Below, in pieces: positions 19,898-29,155 of a DNA stretch of 64,000 nt. Every line of letters starts with the position of its first letter. The stretch's first letter is position 1. The position numbers and the translations under genes are program-made. The notes beneath the pieces were generated by a model. The model ran no database searches and had not been told where the DNA came from. It worked only from the letters and a program-made list of their open reading frames with translations. The stretch comes from Clostridiales bacterium (GTDB lineage: Bacteria > Bacillota > Clostridia > Christensenellales > Borkfalkiaceae). Location: positions 1 to 64,000 of the forward strand of contig SVHT01000006.1 in assembly GCA_015055615.1 (NCBI GenBank), written 5' to 3'.

Positions 19898-22282
19898 CTA
19901 AAACCATACAAACGAACCGTGCGACGCACTATATACGTGCGCCCCGTGCTCGTATCCGTACCGATTATAATATTTTTCATTGATAACGTCTATCACGGCG
20001 TTCGCTTTTGCTTTTTCCACGAGCGCAACGACGCAACCGCCAAGCCCTGCCCCAACGATTTCGCTACCAAGCACTCCGTCCGTGGCGTTCAATACATCGC
20101 AAAGATAATCAATCTGCGGCGTAGAACAATCGTACGTGCCGCATTGCAACGCAACATCTGCATTTTGCTCCGCCAACGCATCTAACAATTCGTCCGTAAT
20201 TTTCGCGCCGCCAACGCGATCGCCATTGTGGCTAATTTTCATCATCTCGCCCAAATCTGCATATCTGCCTTCGTTCAAAAGCTGCATACATCTTTCCGCT
20301 CGCACACACTCCGAAATCCCATACAGCGCAACGCCGCGAAGGTCGTACACGTCGGGCGCGATATGCGTAGCAAAAATCTGTTTGAGACGTTCCTTGTATT
20401 CAGGCAACAGCGCCAACACCGCGCCGCGCGTGACAGTTTCGGGGATTGCTTTCAAAATGCGGTAAATCTCGCTATACGGCCTAACCTTTGCAATATCTCT
20501 AAATTCCACAAAGCCGTAATCGGGGAAAAGCCTCTTAATCAGCATAAACGCGAACTCGTACGCCGCCACTTTGGCGTTGAACTTGTCCTTGCTCCCTTCC
20601 GATTTTTTCGCTTTGAGCATACTATTTGCTACAATTACGGCATATCGATCCGAAAACGCCGCGCTTTCACCGAGCGTAAAAGGCTTGAATCCCAAATGCA
20701 CGATACGGTTTGCTTTGCCGCATTTCATCGCGGCATGATCGCCTGCTCCACCGCGCGAGCCTACAAACCACTCCCCCTCACCGCAGAGATTGATAAATTC
20801 CTTATCGGAAAGGTTTAAGCCGTTGAGTGCAACGACCGCTTCCATTACCGCCACCACGATACTCGATGAGGAAGAAAGCCCTGCCGCAACGGGGATTGTA
20901 CCGCTCGCCGCCATATCCATACCGCAAAGGGGCGTTTCCGTTTCAAACTGCGCCTTAATAACGGCGCTCTTTATATAGTTCGACCAACACCCGTTGCTAT
21001 CCGCCAACTCTTTTACCACTCGTTCGTCTGCGAGATAATCCAGCCACTTTTCGTATCTTTTCTCACCGAGCGTTTTCCCGATGGAAAAACATTTGTCGGG
21101 GAAATTTTCATCGACGTTTGCGATACGTATCTCGTCATCATCACGCATAGCCGATACAAACACGATATCTTTGTCTGTCGCCATTACATTGATACCGCCG
21201 CCGCGGTGATCAATATGCCGTCCCATCAAATTCACTCTGCCCGGCGAACGGGTAATGATTACCTTTTTATCGCCGTATTTTTCCACGAAAAATTCCAGCA
21301 ATTGCATGTAGCGTGTCTTCTGTTCGTCCGCCTGTTCTCTATACAGCGCGACGAATTTTTCATCGCATTTTCCGTCTTGAATATCCTGGACAAACTGTGA
21401 TGCCGTTCGCATAAAATATTGACTGATTTCACGAAGTTCAGGCTTGGTGCTGTACGTGAGCATATCTTCCGCCGCCGTCACTTCATAAATGGCCGCTTCG
21501 TTTGCCATCGCAAATTTTTCAAGCGCGTCCGTCAGATATATCTCCCCTTGCGCGTTGTTAGAACCGAGCGTTTCGATAATCTCCACCGCGCGTTCCACGT
21601 CAAAGCAATACAGCCCTGCGTTGGCATATTTCGTTTGCAGCACTTCATTCGCCGTAAACGTCTGTCCGCAAAGCGTGACCGTCGCACTTGGCGTATGTTC
21701 CAAAGCATGTTTCAAGACCTTGTCCGCTTTTTTGGGGTTTAATTTTATGTTTTGCAAAGTCCGCACGTATTGATTGCGCGAAACTTCGCCGAGTTTCATC
21801 AGCGCCGCATCCGCGAACTCGACAACACCATACGGTTTTTCGTCTTTCGTCACAACTCGTCCCCCGTTAAAATTTGCGGCGAGCGGTTGCACGGCCCACA
21901 CAGCTTTTGCCGTTTCCGCTTTTTCTAACAGCCCACGAATCACGTGCGTTGCAATTATTTTGTCGCCCATCGACACAATCACCGCGCCCGTGTAACCGAC
22001 CGTTTGCAACGCCTTCAAACCGCACATAGCAGCGTGTCCCGTACCTTTTTGTTCCTTTTGATACGCGTAAATTACGCCCTCTTCACCATCCAGCGTATCC
22101 ATAACCGAATACGCCGAATGTCCAATTACAATTACAAAACGACTGACACCTGCCTCACGCATATTGCTAATAATTCGTTTTATGGTAGGAATCCCAGCGC
22201 AATCGAAACAGACTTTGTTCTTAGAGTCGTCCCCCATACGCGTACCTTTCCCAGCGCATAAAATAATCGCAGCGGCGTTCAT
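19898..22282 (-). CDS. fusion: GlmU-like sugar nucleotidyltransferase + galactokinase-like GHMP kinase
   Basis: N-term AAAIILCAGKGTRMGDDSKNKVCFDCAGIPTIKR; C-term SPGRVNLMGRHIDHRGGGINVMA, GTIPVAAGLSSSSSIVVA. Start adjusted to 22282. Confidence 0.85.
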   Translation of the reverse strand: MNAAAIILCAGKGTRMGDDSKNKVCFDCAGIPTIKRIISNMREAGVSRFVIVIGHSAYSVMDTLDGEEGVIYAYQKEQKGTGHAAMCGLKALQTVGYTGAVIVSMGDKIIATHVIRGLLEKAETAKAVWAVQPLAANFNGGRVVTKDEKPYGVVEFADAALMKLGEVSRNQYVRTLQNIKLNPKKADKVLKHALEHTPSATVTLCGQTFTANEVLQTKYANAGLYCFDVERAVEIIETLGSNNAQGEIYLTDALEKFAMANEAAIYEVTAAEDMLTYSTKPELREISQYFMRTASQFVQDIQDGKCDEKFVALYREQADEQKTRYMQLLEFFVEKYGDKKVIITRSPGRVNLMGRHIDHRGGGINVMATDKDIVFVSAMRDDDEIRIANVDENFPDKCFSIGKTLGEKRYEKWLDYLADERVVKELADSNGCWSNYIKSAVIKAQFETETPLCGMDMAASGTIPVAAGLSSSSSIVVAVMEAVVALNGLNLSDKEFINLCGEGEWFVGSRGGAGDHAAMKCGKANRIVHLGFKPFTLGESAAFSDRYAVIVANSMLKAKKSEGSKDKFNAKVAAYEFAFMLIKRLFPDYGFVEFRDIAKVRPYSEIYRILKAIPETVTRGAVLALLPEYKERLKQIFATHIAPDVYDLRGVALYGISECVRAERCMQLLNEGRYADLGEMMKISHNGDRVGGAKITDELLDALAEQNADVALQCGTYDCSTPQIDYLCDVLNATDGVLGSEIVGAGLGGCVVALVEKAKANAVIDVINEKYYNRYGYEHGAHVYSASHGSFVWF

Positions 22283-22284
22283 CG

Positions 22285-23601
22285 TCAAAGTCTCCAATAC
22301 AAATATCCAGCGTTCTCGTATTCTTTGCGATTGAGCAAGCCCTTAATGTCAAGCAAAACCTTCTTACCTTCGCCAAACAGCTTGTCCATATCCGCCATCG
22401 CAAAATGTGCAAATTCATTGTGTGCAACCGCCAAAACCACCGCATCCATATCTTTAATCGTCGCCATATCGACGAATTCCACACCGTACAGACGCTTTGC
22501 TTCGTCCGCATCCGCCGTGGGATCGGCAATCGTAGGCTCGATGCCATATTCACGAAGTTCTTTTACAATGTCGAAAATCTTCGTGTTTCTCGTGTCGGGA
22601 CAATTTTCTTTGAACGTAAACCCGAGAATTGCTACCTTTGCATTTTTTACCGCTTTTTCCGCTTTAATAAGGCTCTTTACTACGTTTTCCGCAACGTATT
22701 TGCCCATATCGTCGTTGATGCGACGGCCTGCAAGAATGACTTGGCTGTGATAGCCAAGCTGTTCCGCTTTGTAGGTCAAATAGTAAGGGTCAACACCAAT
22801 ACAATGCCCACCTACCAAACCGGGATAGAATTTTAAGAAATTCCACTTCGTACCCGCCGCTTCCAAAACGGATTTCGTATCGATACCGATTTTATTGAAG
22901 ATGATAGAAAGCTCGTTCATAAACGCGATATTGATATCACGTTGGCTGTTTTCGATAACCTTCGCCGCTTCCGCAACTTTGATACAAGACGCTCTATGTA
23001 CACCTGCGTCAACAACAAGCTCATAAACTTTTGCAACGATGTCCAACGTTTCGTCGTCCATCCCCGAAACAATTTTGGTGATCGTTTCAAGGCGGTGCAC
23101 TTTGTCGCCAGGATTGATTCGTTCGGGAGAATAGCCCACCTTGAAATCTACACCGCATTTGAGCCCCGATTCTTTTTCAAGAATAGGCACGCAAACGTCT
23201 TCCGTAACACCAGGATATACTGTGGACTCAAAGACAACAATACTGCCTTTTACAAGGTTTCTGCCTAGTATACGGCTTGCGCTTTCAACGGGCGTTAGAT
23301 CGGGGGTATGATCGTCGTACACAGGGGTAGGAACGGCTACGATATGAAATTTTGCCTCACGGAGTTTCGTTTCGTCGGAAGTAAATTCTACCGTGCTGTT
23401 TTTAATGGCATCGTCGCCAACTTCTTTGGTAGGATCAACGCCGGATTTATAAAGCTCAATCTTTGCTTTATTGAGGTCATAGCCGACAACTTTCCCTTTT
23501 TTCGCAAAAGCTACGGCGATCGGCATCCCGACATAACCAAGACCAACCAGTGAGATCTTTTCCTCTCCGTTTACGATTTTTTCATAAAGTTTTGCATACA
23601 T
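22285..23601 (-). CDS. nucleotide sugar dehydrogenase (UDP-HexNAc 6-dehydrogenase, WbpO/TviB-like)
   Basis: SLVGLGYVGMPIAVAFAKKGKVVGYDLN, GGHCIGVDPYYLTYKAEQLGY, LGFTFKENCPDTRNTK. Confidence 0.92.
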   Translation of the reverse strand: MYAKLYEKIVNGEEKISLVGLGYVGMPIAVAFAKKGKVVGYDLNKAKIELYKSGVDPTKEVGDDAIKNSTVEFTSDETKLREAKFHIVAVPTPVYDDHTPDLTPVESASRILGRNLVKGSIVVFESTVYPGVTEDVCVPILEKESGLKCGVDFKVGYSPERINPGDKVHRLETITKIVSGMDDETLDIVAKVYELVVDAGVHRASCIKVAEAAKVIENSQRDINIAFMNELSIIFNKIGIDTKSVLEAAGTKWNFLKFYPGLVGGHCIGVDPYYLTYKAEQLGYHSQVILAGRRINDDMGKYVAENVVKSLIKAEKAVKNAKVAILGFTFKENCPDTRNTKIFDIVKELREYGIEPTIADPTADADEAKRLYGVEFVDMATIKDMDAVVLAVAHNEFAHFAMADMDKLFGEGKKVLLDIKGLLNRKEYENAGYLYWRL

Positions 23602-23618
23602 ACTTTCGCTCCTTACCG

Positions 23619-24713
23619 TTAGATATTCTCGTCCTTTAAAGAATTTATTTCTTCTAAATATCTGTTGACGACAATTTGTCTGTCGAATTGTTCTTCCATT
23701 TTTTCGCGACCAAGTTTCCCCATTTTAGATTTCTCTTCATAGGGAAGATGGATAAATTTTTCAATCGCCGCACACAAAGAATCCACATCTTTCGGTTCGA
23801 AACCAAAGCCCGTTATACCCTCATCGAACGTTTCTTTACATCCTGGAACATTCGAGGCTATAATTGGTCTACCGCAAGCCGCGGCTTCCAACAACACGTT
23901 TGCCATACCCTCGTGATAAGATGGCAATACAATCCCATGGCATTTATTTAAAAATGGCACTATGTGCAATTGCGCCCCATGATATGCGCACCCTTCTATT
24001 CCTTCAAAAGGGTTTTTTTCCATCTCCAGTGCCCCGACAATATCAAAAGAAATCTTAGGATAGCTACCACGAATAATCGGAATCGCTTTCGCCAATTCAT
24101 AAACGCCTTTATCTTTTGTTATGCGTCCTACAAAGAGGATTCGGATCTCATCGGTCCGAATTGGATATGAACAGTAAGGAAACCTTTGCAAACTAACGCC
24201 CGAGCCAGGCAAAAGCGCATAATTATCTTTTACAACCTTTTTATCTAAAAAGAACTCTTGATTTTCTTGATTTTGAAAAAAGACTTTTGTTGCCCCTCTT
24301 AACCCTTTTTTGTATAGATATAAAGTTATCTTTTGCAACAATCCCCCTCTTTCTATAGCATCCCCTAATCCAGTCACGTTTGCAATATACGGAACTTTCA
24401 ACGACTGGCATGCCATTCCCCCATAAACGTTGGGCTTTACCGTGTATGTTAATACAACCATGGGCTGAATTTTTTTTATTATTTTTTTGTATTCTTTTAA
24501 GAGCTTTAATTCCTTAAAAGGATTCTTTCCATGTCTCTCTATTGCGAGCTCATAGAAATTGCAACCCATTTCTTTTAAGTATTCGATTCTCTTTCCATAA
24601 GGAGAAATGATTGTTACGTCATAACCTTCTTTCAATAAAGATTCAACCAGTTCCAATCTGAAATTATAAATAACGATATCGCTATTAACTAAAACGAGAA
24701 TTGTCTTTTTCAT
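23619..24713 (-). CDS. GT4 family glycosyltransferase
   Basis: NSDIVIYNFRLELVESLLKEGYDVTIISPYG, IVLPSYHEGMANVLLEAAACGRPIIASNVPGCKE. Confidence 0.92.
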   Translation of the reverse strand: MKKTILVLVNSDIVIYNFRLELVESLLKEGYDVTIISPYGKRIEYLKEMGCNFYELAIERHGKNPFKELKLLKEYKKIIKKIQPMVVLTYTVKPNVYGGMACQSLKVPYIANVTGLGDAIERGGLLQKITLYLYKKGLRGATKVFFQNQENQEFFLDKKVVKDNYALLPGSGVSLQRFPYCSYPIRTDEIRILFVGRITKDKGVYELAKAIPIIRGSYPKISFDIVGALEMEKNPFEGIEGCAYHGAQLHIVPFLNKCHGIVLPSYHEGMANVLLEAAACGRPIIASNVPGCKETFDEGITGFGFEPKDVDSLCAAIEKFIHLPYEEKSKMGKLGREKMEEQFDRQIVVNRYLEEINSLKDENI

Positions 24714-25489
24714 TATACACCCGTGTTTTTCTTTTTGCCCGATTTTTTTGATTTATTATGGTCTTGATTCCCTTCCCGTTTCAAAACTACCACGACTGTT
24801 TTAAACATAAGCTTTAAGTCCAACCACAATGAAGCTTTTTGGACATATTCGGCGTCCATAACTGCTTTGTTTTTAAAGTGTACGTTATCTCTTCCATGTA
24901 CCTGTGCATAACCAGAAATACCTGGTCTAACAGAATACACATTTAATTTATGGCGCATTTCATGGCACTTCTCCTCTGTCAATACCAAAGGTCTATATCC
25001 AATAAAAGACATAGAACCTACAAAAACACACCATAATTGAGGAATCTCGTCCAAAGAGGTCTTACGCAAAAAGCGGCCAACACGAGTTTGATACTGTTCG
25101 GGATTTTCCAAACATGCTGTTGCACAATCCCTAGGCGCGTCAGTTTTCATTGAGCGAAACTTATAGCAATAAAATGTCTTCCCTTTTCTGCCCATACGTT
25201 TCTGTTTGAAAATAACGCTGCCCTTAGAATCGCATTTTATAGCGATTGCAATTATTAGCATAATTGGAGACAGTACAATGAGCGCTAAGAGGGAAACTGT
25301 AATATCAAAACCCCTTTTCACAAAGCGATAAAATAAACGCTTGTTCTTATTAGGAATAAAATTTTCTATATACTGTTCGTAGTATGCATCAGAGTGTTCT
25401 ATTGAGTAATCAAATGTTTCCTCTGCTACATACTGCTCTTTTATCAATTCTTTATCTAACACCTTGACTTCTTCTGTTAAAACACTCAT
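24713..25489 (-). CDS. initiating sugar transferase (polyprenyl-phosphate phosphoglycosyl transferase, WcaJ/PglC-like)
   Basis: RFVKRGFDITVSLLALIVLSPIMLIIAIAIKCDSKGSVIFKQKRMGRKGKTFYCYKFRSM, RKTSLDEIPQLWCVF. Confidence 0.94.
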   Translation of the reverse strand: MSVLTEEVKVLDKELIKEQYVAEETFDYSIEHSDAYYEQYIENFIPNKNKRLFYRFVKRGFDITVSLLALIVLSPIMLIIAIAIKCDSKGSVIFKQKRMGRKGKTFYCYKFRSMKTDAPRDCATACLENPEQYQTRVGRFLRKTSLDEIPQLWCVFVGSMSFIGYRPLVLTEEKCHEMRHKLNVYSVRPGISGYAQVHGRDNVHFKNKAVMDAEYVQKASLWLDLKLMFKTVVVVLKREGNQDHNKSKKSGKKKNTGV

Positions 25490-25491
25490 TT

Positions 25492-25692
25492 TTATCCCCT
25501 GCTTTTCTTGATGAAAATGTCATAATAACAATGTTGACAAATCTGCCCCACTCCTTCAACATAAAACTCTCTTTGGCTAATGGGAGTGCTAAATCTATAA
25601 GGTGTATTTACTCCGCAAATGACACATTTTTCAATAGAATTATTTACCTTATTCTGTTCGTTGTCCACAACATTTTCGATTTTGTTCTCCAT
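25492..25692 (-). CDS. 66-aa two-CxxC putative zinc-binding small protein
   Basis: CVIC...CQHC; in line and tightly spaced with the capsule operon, RBS GGAGGAG upstream. Confidence 0.65.
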   Translation of the reverse strand: MENKIENVVDNEQNKVNNSIEKCVICGVNTPYRFSTPISQREFYVEGVGQICQHCYYDIFIKKSRG

Positions 25693-25716
25693 GTTTTTCT
25701 CCTCCTTAACGTTTTA

Positions 25717-28700
25717 TTAGACAACTCCTACTACTTTGGGAGTAACATTTCCTGTTTCTGTCGAGAACTCAAATCCTATTGCTCTCAATCGTTCAACCTG
25801 GTTGCCGTTCGCACCTTCTGTTCTCACTTTGATTTTGTTTGTGCGAATACGCCAAAGCCACCTACCAAGGGGAAATCCGCTTTCATCAACATAAGTACAA
25901 GGCATAGTCAACGTACCGTGTTTACGATAATAGCGTTCTGCCGAATCATAGTGATTTTCCCAATCCCTTTCAATCGAAGTCAGCCAATCCATCCCGATTT
26001 TTTCGAGTTTCTGAACTTTATTTTCAGACAGTTCTCCAGACCGATATTTATTCCTTTGAGACATAACCCATTCATACAAATCAAAGCCCTTTTCCTGTCC
26101 ATAATATCTCGAAACAACTAAATGCCCCTTCTCTTGATAGAAATCCTCGGCGTGTTTATAGGCTTCCTCCCAACGGAATTCATCCACATCCCAAACCATA
26201 CCAATACAATCCAATCGTTCTATTTGTTCAGGCGTCAATTTCCTGTATTGATCCTTGCTCTTGAATTTAACTCTTTGGTTGACAATCCAACTACCCAAGG
26301 CATATCCGTCCGCACAGACAAATTCTGTCGGTATCAGCAAATCCCCTCGCAGATTAAAATACTCCAACGCATGCTGAAACCCCGTTTCCCATACGTCTTC
26401 AAATTCCCAAATCATACCAATCTTGTCCAATTTTTCTGTTTGGAGTTCTGTTAGTTTTCCGTTTTTACGTGCTGCACGTTGCCTTTGCAACCATAACCCA
26501 AGATTTTTTCCCGAAGTATTCGTATAATCCTTAGGCGGCTGTAAATGGCCGTTTTTTTCAAAAAACATCTTAGCTTCCGCGTACTGCGCTTCCCACACAA
26601 TATCGCTTCTTGAAAAATTGGGATATCTGCCCACGGACGCCAATTTTTCAATTTGCGCCTTAGTAAGCGTTTTGCCCGTCTTACTTTTTCCGTTCAAACG
26701 CGCCATCTGTTCGGACAACCATCTGCCCAACCAAACGCCTTCCACAACATAGTTCGCAGGAAGATTTACATTGCCGTGTTTTTGATAATATTTTTTGAGC
26801 AATGCAAATTTTTCTTCCCAAGGCTCCGCCACTTTCGCGTCGAATTCTAAATCCAGCAATTTTTTCTTTCTTCTTTCAGAAAGCACTTCAAATTTTTCTT
26901 TTTGCCGACGAATCCAACGCCCCAAACGACAACCGTCCTTCGTTACGTATGCTACTGGAATATCTAAATTCCCGTTTGCTTTTTTATATTCACACGCCGC
27001 AAGATAACACTTATCCCATTCCGAGTTGTATCTTCCCGCCCAATTAAAACCTAATTCATCCAACTTTTGGATTTGTTCCTTCGTCAGTTCTACACCCCGA
27101 GCTCCATTGGTTTTCCTTGCGCTGCGTAAATTCATCAGCCAATTACCTAAACGCACGCCATCTTGCGTCACATAATACGTAGGCACGTCCAAGTTTTGAT
27201 ATTTTTGATAATACGCAACCGCCGCTTGATAATTTCTTTCCCACAAATAATCAGGAACATCCCAAACCATGCCTATTTCGTCAAGAGCGCTTATTCTCTC
27301 TGCTGTCAAATAGGTCGTTTGCACCCCGCTCTTACGATACATTCTCAAACGAGAAATCCATGCGCCTAACGCTACGCCACGATAAATCCCGTTCCGCGCG
27401 GTTACCAATAAATGCCCATTTTCTTGGTAAAATTTCTTTGCTGCCGCATAATTCTTTTCCCAAGCAATATCACGGACATTGTCCCAAACCATACCAATTG
27501 CGTCCAATTTCGCAATTCGTTTTGCATCCAAATTACCGTATTGATATCCGCTTCTTACTTTCCTTTGGGTTTGTATCCATAACCCAAGCGTATAACCTTC
27601 TTCCGTCTTGTAACGTTTCGGTACGTTTAAGTTCCCATATTCCGCATAATACGCTTTTGCTTTTTGATACATCAAATCCCACGAGCCCGTTAACGTATCG
27701 TTTAAGCGCTCAAATAACGCTTTACAATCCCGAAGCTCATCGATGATACGAAATTGCTCGTTGACAATTTCTTTTTCTAAACCTCTTGAACGATAGTAAC
27801 CCAATGCAACCTGCATTTCTTGTTCAATTGCCCCAATACTGTACAAGTTTTCAATGTTGTTCACAATGTCAAAAATTATAGGGTCCTTCGACTTCGATGC
27901 AGACAGCGCTCTTCCAATTTGTTGTTTATAAATAATCGGCGACACGGTTGGACGGAATAAAATAACCCCGCTCACGTCATCTACGTGCACCCCTTCATTT
28001 AACATGTCGATGCAGAATAAGAGTTTCAAGTGTTCGCTATTGTCTTCTTTGAAAGATTCAAACGCTTTGCTGGTCGCAGGGTCATTAGAATACGCCGTAT
28101 AAATATGGGTTTCTTTATCCACCTTGCCGAACCACTCGGGGGCACGTTCTATCATTTCGTGCATATGCTCGAAATCTGCGCAGAACACAATATATTTCCC
28201 CGTTCTATCCGTCATATGCTTGTCAAATACGACGTCCAAGCCTTCCGCTTTATCCAATGCACGGCGCAATATTTCCAAATATTTTTCCGCACTATCACGC
28301 ACCGCTTTGTTTTTGGCATTTTTAACTCTACGCTCATACTGCTTCAAGTCTTTTTGATAGGAAAAAATGGAAAGCACGTATTTCGGCGGATTAAGAATCC
28401 CTCTTACAATGGCTTCGCCAAGCGTCATTTCTGAGGCAACGTTTCCGTCAAACAACTCGTCCGCCATGTTGCGCTGATTATCTAAATAGCGAATTGCCGT
28501 CGCAGAAAGCCCAAGAATTTTAGCCTTTTTATACATGACAAGAAGGCGCTGTACGCCTTCTCCCCACATCTCTGCGCCGCACCTATGAAACTCATCTAAA
28601 ACGATATAATCAGGATGAATCTTTTTTAATTCACCCCTTTTCATTGTCATCAGTTTTGCATAAGTAAAAAATTCAACGTTTGGCAGTTCTGTCCCGCCCG

Positions 28701-28914
28701 CGCTCAAAAAATTCTCCATTTGCGTTTGGAAAATGTATTCCGACGGGGAAAGCCAACAAATTTTTTTCTTCGCTTGATCCATACACAACTGAAAACCGAT
28801 AAACGATTTTCCCGTACCGGTTGGATGTATAACTGCCGCTCGATCTTCCGTTTCAAACATTTTCACAACGGTTTCGTAGGCTATTCGGTTGTGTGCAAAA
28901 AGCAAATTCCCCAT
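25717..28914 (-). CDS. DEAD/DEAH SF2 helicase with about nine C-terminal helicase-associated (HA) repeats
   Basis: HPTGTGKSFIGFQL (Walker A), VLDEFHRCGAEMWG (DExH), QQIGRALS motif VI; about nine ~70-aa repeats W[ED]xxYxxAxxYYxxxGxLxVP...LGxWIxxQR...KLxxIGMxWD. Confidence 0.93.
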   Translation of the reverse strand: MGNLLFAHNRIAYETVVKMFETEDRAAVIHPTGTGKSFIGFQLCMDQAKKKICWLSPSEYIFQTQMENFLSAGGTELPNVEFFTYAKLMTMKRGELKKIHPDYIVLDEFHRCGAEMWGEGVQRLLVMYKKAKILGLSATAIRYLDNQRNMADELFDGNVASEMTLGEAIVRGILNPPKYVLSIFSYQKDLKQYERRVKNAKNKAVRDSAEKYLEILRRALDKAEGLDVVFDKHMTDRTGKYIVFCADFEHMHEMIERAPEWFGKVDKETHIYTAYSNDPATSKAFESFKEDNSEHLKLLFCIDMLNEGVHVDDVSGVILFRPTVSPIIYKQQIGRALSASKSKDPIIFDIVNNIENLYSIGAIEQEMQVALGYYRSRGLEKEIVNEQFRIIDELRDCKALFERLNDTLTGSWDLMYQKAKAYYAEYGNLNVPKRYKTEEGYTLGLWIQTQRKVRSGYQYGNLDAKRIAKLDAIGMVWDNVRDIAWEKNYAAAKKFYQENGHLLVTARNGIYRGVALGAWISRLRMYRKSGVQTTYLTAERISALDEIGMVWDVPDYLWERNYQAAVAYYQKYQNLDVPTYYVTQDGVRLGNWLMNLRSARKTNGARGVELTKEQIQKLDELGFNWAGRYNSEWDKCYLAACEYKKANGNLDIPVAYVTKDGCRLGRWIRRQKEKFEVLSERRKKKLLDLEFDAKVAEPWEEKFALLKKYYQKHGNVNLPANYVVEGVWLGRWLSEQMARLNGKSKTGKTLTKAQIEKLASVGRYPNFSRSDIVWEAQYAEAKMFFEKNGHLQPPKDYTNTSGKNLGLWLQRQRAARKNGKLTELQTEKLDKIGMIWEFEDVWETGFQHALEYFNLRGDLLIPTEFVCADGYALGSWIVNQRVKFKSKDQYRKLTPEQIERLDCIGMVWDVDEFRWEEAYKHAEDFYQEKGHLVVSRYYGQEKGFDLYEWVMSQRNKYRSGELSENKVQKLEKIGMDWLTSIERDWENHYDSAERYYRKHGTLTMPCTYVDESGFPLGRWLWRIRTNKIKVRTEGANGNQVERLRAIGFEFSTETGNVTPKVVGVV

Positions 28915-28949
28915 ATCAACAAATGTTCTTCCAGTAAGCTACGTGTATT

Positions 28950-28962
28950 ATTCTAATCCGTG
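28950..28962 (+). repeat. inverted repeat IRL (ATTCTAATCCGTG) of predicted invertible promoter segment
   Basis: Exact reverse complement at 29124-29136; imperfect similarity extends outward. Confidence 0.75.
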
Positions 28963-29123
28963 TGCTTTTATCATTATAGCACCTTTGACATTACATGTCA
29001 AGTAAAAATTGAAGTTATCCACAAAACACTTTTAACGGCAATTGCATGAAGAATTTTCCCCATTTACAAACAAAAAATCATGATTTCCCATATAAATAAA
29101 CAACTTTCCACCCATTTTTTGTT
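28963..29123. other. predicted invertible DNA segment (phase-variable promoter)
   Basis: Bounded by IRL/IRR, adjacent to a tyrosine recombinase, contains an outward consensus promoter. Confidence 0.7.
28973..29001 (-). promoter_or_regulatory. perfect sigma-A promoter driving helicase + capsule operon
   Basis: Minus strand TTGACA (28996-29001) - 17 bp - TATAAT (28973-28978). Confidence 0.85.
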
Positions 29124-29136
29124 CACGGATTAGAAT
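29124..29136 (-). repeat. inverted repeat IRR (CACGGATTAGAAT) of predicted invertible promoter segment
   Basis: Reverse complement of 28950-28962; itself part of the imperfect palindrome CACGGA-TTAGAATAT-TCCGTG. Confidence 0.75.
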
Positions 29137-29155
29137 ATTCCGTGTGCTTTTTTTG

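Noticed and set aside
20228-20818. 196-aa plus-strand ORF
   Set aside because: Antisense to the NTase-kinase fusion; no domain signature.
28957-29151. att sites of a second nested integrative element for the 29156-30076 recombinase
   Set aside because: A 13-bp direct repeat TCCGTGTGCTTTT exists (28957, 29139) but encloses only ~180 bp with no genes; the inverted repeat plus outward promoter fits a DNA invertase better.
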